Shown here in pieces: positions 63,978-64,000 of a stretch of 64,000 nucleotides of DNA. How positions within the stretch are numbered: position 1 is the first letter of the stretch; each line of letters opens with the position of its first letter. Source of the stretch: Arthrobacter pascens (GTDB taxonomy: Bacteria > Actinomycetota > Actinomycetes > Actinomycetales > Micrococcaceae); assembly GCF_017052465.1 (NCBI RefSeq), contig NZ_JAFHKT010000134.1, positions 62,001 through 126,000 of the forward strand, read 5' to 3'. The translations under genes and the position numbers were made by a program. The notes under the pieces are model-generated. The model searched no databases. It saw only the letters and a list, made by a program, of their open reading frames with translations, and was not told the DNA's origin.

Positions 63978-64000
63978 TTATTCTTTGACGCTTCCGGCGG
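63978..64000 (-). CDS. C-terminal end of a probable ABC sugar permease
   Basis: Only the last six codons are in the window, ending AGSVKE before TAA. The end resembles MalG-type permeases, which commonly stop in GxxAGxVKx. Position just before the binding-protein gene supports this, but the evidence is slight. Confidence 0.45.

Overview
This window reads as a chromosomal segment of a high-GC actinobacterium, most likely a soil Micrococcaceae of the Arthrobacter / Pseudarthrobacter / Paenarthrobacter group. That placement rests on the GC-rich codon use, the actinobacterial forms of DapD, DapE and GcvP, and the DUF6421 family. It was made by eye; no database search was run. The segment is dominated by amino-acid and sugar-acid catabolism, with many GntR-type regulators, many aldehyde dehydrogenases and several decayed genes, as in an accessory metabolic region.

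Layout. 1-2.6 kb: ppsR-ppsA (PEP synthase and its regulator). 3-8.1 kb: an IlvD/Edd sugar-acid dehydratase with a GntR repressor, a divergent aldehyde dehydrogenase, and a broken GntR gene. 8.2-14.2 kb: a minus-strand run of an amino-acid ABC transporter, a DapA-family lyase, a GntR regulator, a small unknown gene and an EPSP synthase (aroA). 14.5-16.5 kb: an SDR and a CynX-type MFS transporter. 16.8-23.3 kb: a proline-racemase remnant, then a phospho-lyase-type class III aminotransferase, an APH-fold kinase and a GntR regulator, divergent from an MmsA-type dehydrogenase and a second CynX-type transporter. 23.8-25.2 kb: an MFS transporter. 25.7-28.9 kb: a tightly coupled DUF6421-SDR-threonine-aldolase-like operon. 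29.5-36.2 kb: LysR, DapE, an aminobutyraldehyde-type dehydrogenase and a four-gene FAD/2Fe-2S amino-acid dehydrogenase. 36.4-41.4 kb: dapD, dapC, dapF, lysA. 41.6-47.7 kb: a tandem glycine riboswitch followed by gcvP-gcvT-gcvH-glyA. 47.7-53.2 kb: an MTHFR-like protein, PdxS, an aminotransferase, a 2-hydroxyacid dehydrogenase and a succinate-semialdehyde dehydrogenase. 53.3-56.2 kb: a MarC protein and a second DUF6421-SDR pair without the aldolase. 56.5-57.1 kb: ABC and SDR gene remnants. 57.2-64 kb: a beta-galactan locus (GH30 galactanase, GH42 beta-galactosidase, sugar ABC binding protein).

How the parts may work together. A palindrome, TTGCTGATTG-N4-CAATCAGCAA, lies in two divergent GntR/aldehyde-dehydrogenase promoters. 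Half-copies lie upstream of the ABC operon, near the racemase remnant and, with one mismatch, at the aminotransferase. This suggests one regulon over roughly 15 kb. The gene content (kinase plus phospho-lyase, racemase remnant, DapA-family lyase, FAD/2Fe-2S dehydrogenase, semialdehyde dehydrogenases) fits catabolism of hydroxylated or cyclic amino acids such as hydroxylysine and hydroxyproline; this is inference. The best candidate for an undescribed system is the duplicated DUF6421-SDR(-aldolase) module. The second is the riboswitch-gcv block followed by the MTHFR-PdxS-aminotransferase-hydroxyacid dehydrogenase-SSADH run.
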